A DNA stretch of 64,000 nucleotides from Virgibacillus ihumii. GTDB taxonomy: Bacteria; Bacillota; Bacilli; Bacillales; Amphibacillaceae. Of the stretch, positions 63,220-64,000 are shown piece after piece. Position numbers and translations under genes: made by a program. The notes under the pieces were generated by a model. The model was not told the DNA's origin and searched no databases. It saw nothing but the letters and a program-made list of their open reading frames with translations. Location of the stretch: assembly GCF_902726655.1 (NCBI RefSeq), contig NZ_CACVAN010000001.1:806001-870000 (forward strand). Reading direction: 5' to 3'. Numbering within the stretch: the stretch's first letter is position 1; every line of letters begins with the position of its first letter.

Positions 63220-64000
63220 CTATGTTCGATAGGAAGCATTGATTCGTACATAATCGTACGAAAGGTCACATCCCCATGAATAAGCTTCCTGATTACCATC
63301 GTGCAAATCTACAGTAATCTGAATTTCCTTTTCATTTTCTAAATAGTATTGAACACCAGATTCATCAAATTCCAATGGCATACCATTTCCGACAATTTCC
63401 GTATCTCCTATTGACACTGACACCTTTTCCGGATCAAGTTGAATACCACTGTATCCGGCTGCGCAAATAATTCTTCCCCAGTTGACATCGGAACCGAATA
63501 TTGCTGTTTTTACCAGACTGGACCCGACAATTGATTTACCAATTGCTTGTGCATCTTCCTGCAGCAGAGCACCTTTCACCAATACTTCCACCAGTTTGGT
63601 AGCCCCTTCCCCGTCACTCGCAATCTGTTTTGCCAGTTCAGTGCAGACAAGAGATAAACCATGTTGGAATAGTTGACGGTCTCCCTCATTATCCATCGTA
63701 ATAGTGGAGTTACCAGTCATTCCATTAGCCATAACCATCACGGTATCATTTGTGCTCGTATCTCCATCAACGGTGATTGCATTAAATGTCTTGTTGACGG
63801 TGGATTGAAGCGCACAATGAAGTGCCTCTGCTTCAATTGCCGCATCTGTGGTCAAAAAAGCAAACATTGTTGCCATATTCGGATTAATCATTCCGGAACC
63901 TTTCGCAGAACCCCCGATGGTTACAGTCCGACCATCTATTTGCAACTGTACCGAAGCGGACTTGGTAAATGTGTCTGTCGTCAATATTGCCTGATTAAAA
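63220..64000 (-). CDS. argJ: Ornithine acetyltransferase / amino-acid acetyltransferase ArgJ, N-terminus beyond the window
   Basis: The frame is open to the right edge; 260 codons are present, including ILTTDTFTKSASVQLQIDG. GMINPNMATMFAFLTTD holds the self-cleavage site, with the threonine of ATM becoming the nucleophile of the beta chain. ITVDGDTSTNDTVMVMANG and the C-terminal SYDYVRINASYRT are family features. It recycles the acetyl group from acetylornithine to glutamate. About 150 N-terminal residues, and presumably argC, lie outside. Confidence 0.92.
   Translation of the reverse strand, partial: FNQAILTTDTFTKSASVQLQIDGRTVTIGGSAKGSGMINPNMATMFAFLTTDAAIEAEALHCALQSTVNKTFNAITVDGDTSTNDTVMVMANGMTGNSTITMDNEGDRQLFQHGLSLVCTELAKQIASDGEGATKLVEVLVKGALLQEDAQAIGKSIVGSSLVKTAIFGSDVNWGRIICAAGYSGIQLDPEKVSVSIGDTEIVGNGMPLEFDESGVQYYLENEKEIQITVDLHDGNQEAYSWGCDLSYDYVRINASYRT

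Overview
The window is a chromosomal segment of a low-GC, endospore-forming member of the Bacillaceae. Gene order closely follows the Bacillus subtilis stretch prsW–bdr–gudB–mecB–recQ–fer–sigX–resABCDE–rluB–spmAB–dacB–scpAB–ribT–ppiB–lysA–spoVA–spoIIA/sigF–dacF–punA–deoB–xerD–fur–spoIIM–nudF and the yqj block (polYB, yqjQ, yqjP, yqjN, rnz). Protein flavour and the GC-rich intergenic repeat suggest a relative of Virgibacillus, Oceanobacillus or Lentibacillus; the genus is an inference.

Layout. 1–1438: the end of an IS1182-type insertion sequence, with transposase cut by the window edge. 1450–11872: PrsW protease, asparaginase, bacillithiol disulfide reductase, glutamate dehydrogenase, a MecA paralogue, the cotJABC spore coat operon, a CPBP protease, RecQ with its partner YpbB, and ferredoxin. 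12021–13782: sigX–rsiX with a sigma-X-like autoregulatory promoter. 13890–15200: a cobalamin riboswitch upstream of a DUF4430 lipoprotein and an ECF-transporter S component. 15254–21232: resABCDE (cytochrome c maturation plus redox two-component system). 21298–25801: rluB, spmAB, dacB, scpAB. 26054–28717: a YjcZ-type micro-protein, ribT, ppiB, lysA. 28805–34391: spoVAA, spoVAB and spoVAF (no spoVAC, AD or AE), the spoIIA operon with sigF, and dacF. 34509–39912: nucleoside catabolism (pdp, punA, deoB), xerD, yqzK and fur with a PerR-like box. 40058–40632: a large GC-rich inverted repeat. 40663–51112: spoIIM, an endonuclease Q homologue, nudF, an aldo-keto reductase, SOS-type polYB with a LexA box, the yqjQ/P/N genes, a glycerophosphodiesterase and rnz. 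51128–51752: an aldehyde dehydrogenase remnant and a DUF2200 gene. 51862–57922: a proline-utilisation module (putP, putB, putC) with a divergent sigma-54 activator, a clear -24/-12 promoter and a cre site. 57997–64000: the end of an arginine operon, argJ(partial)–argB–argD–carB, in which carA and argF are absent from their usual places.

The genes fall into four linked themes. The first is sporulation: cotJ, spmAB, dacB, sigF, dacF, spoVA and spoIIM. The second is redox and respiration: bdr, fer and res. The third is glutamate, proline and arginine metabolism: gudB, put and arg/car. The fourth is DNA repair: recQ, the endoQ homologue and polYB. The most unusual items are the B12-riboswitch uptake pair, the sigma-54/CcpA-type put control with a tail-anchored proline dehydrogenase, the split spoVA locus, the carA-less arg operon, the endonuclease Q homologue, and the inverted and tandem intergenic repeats.
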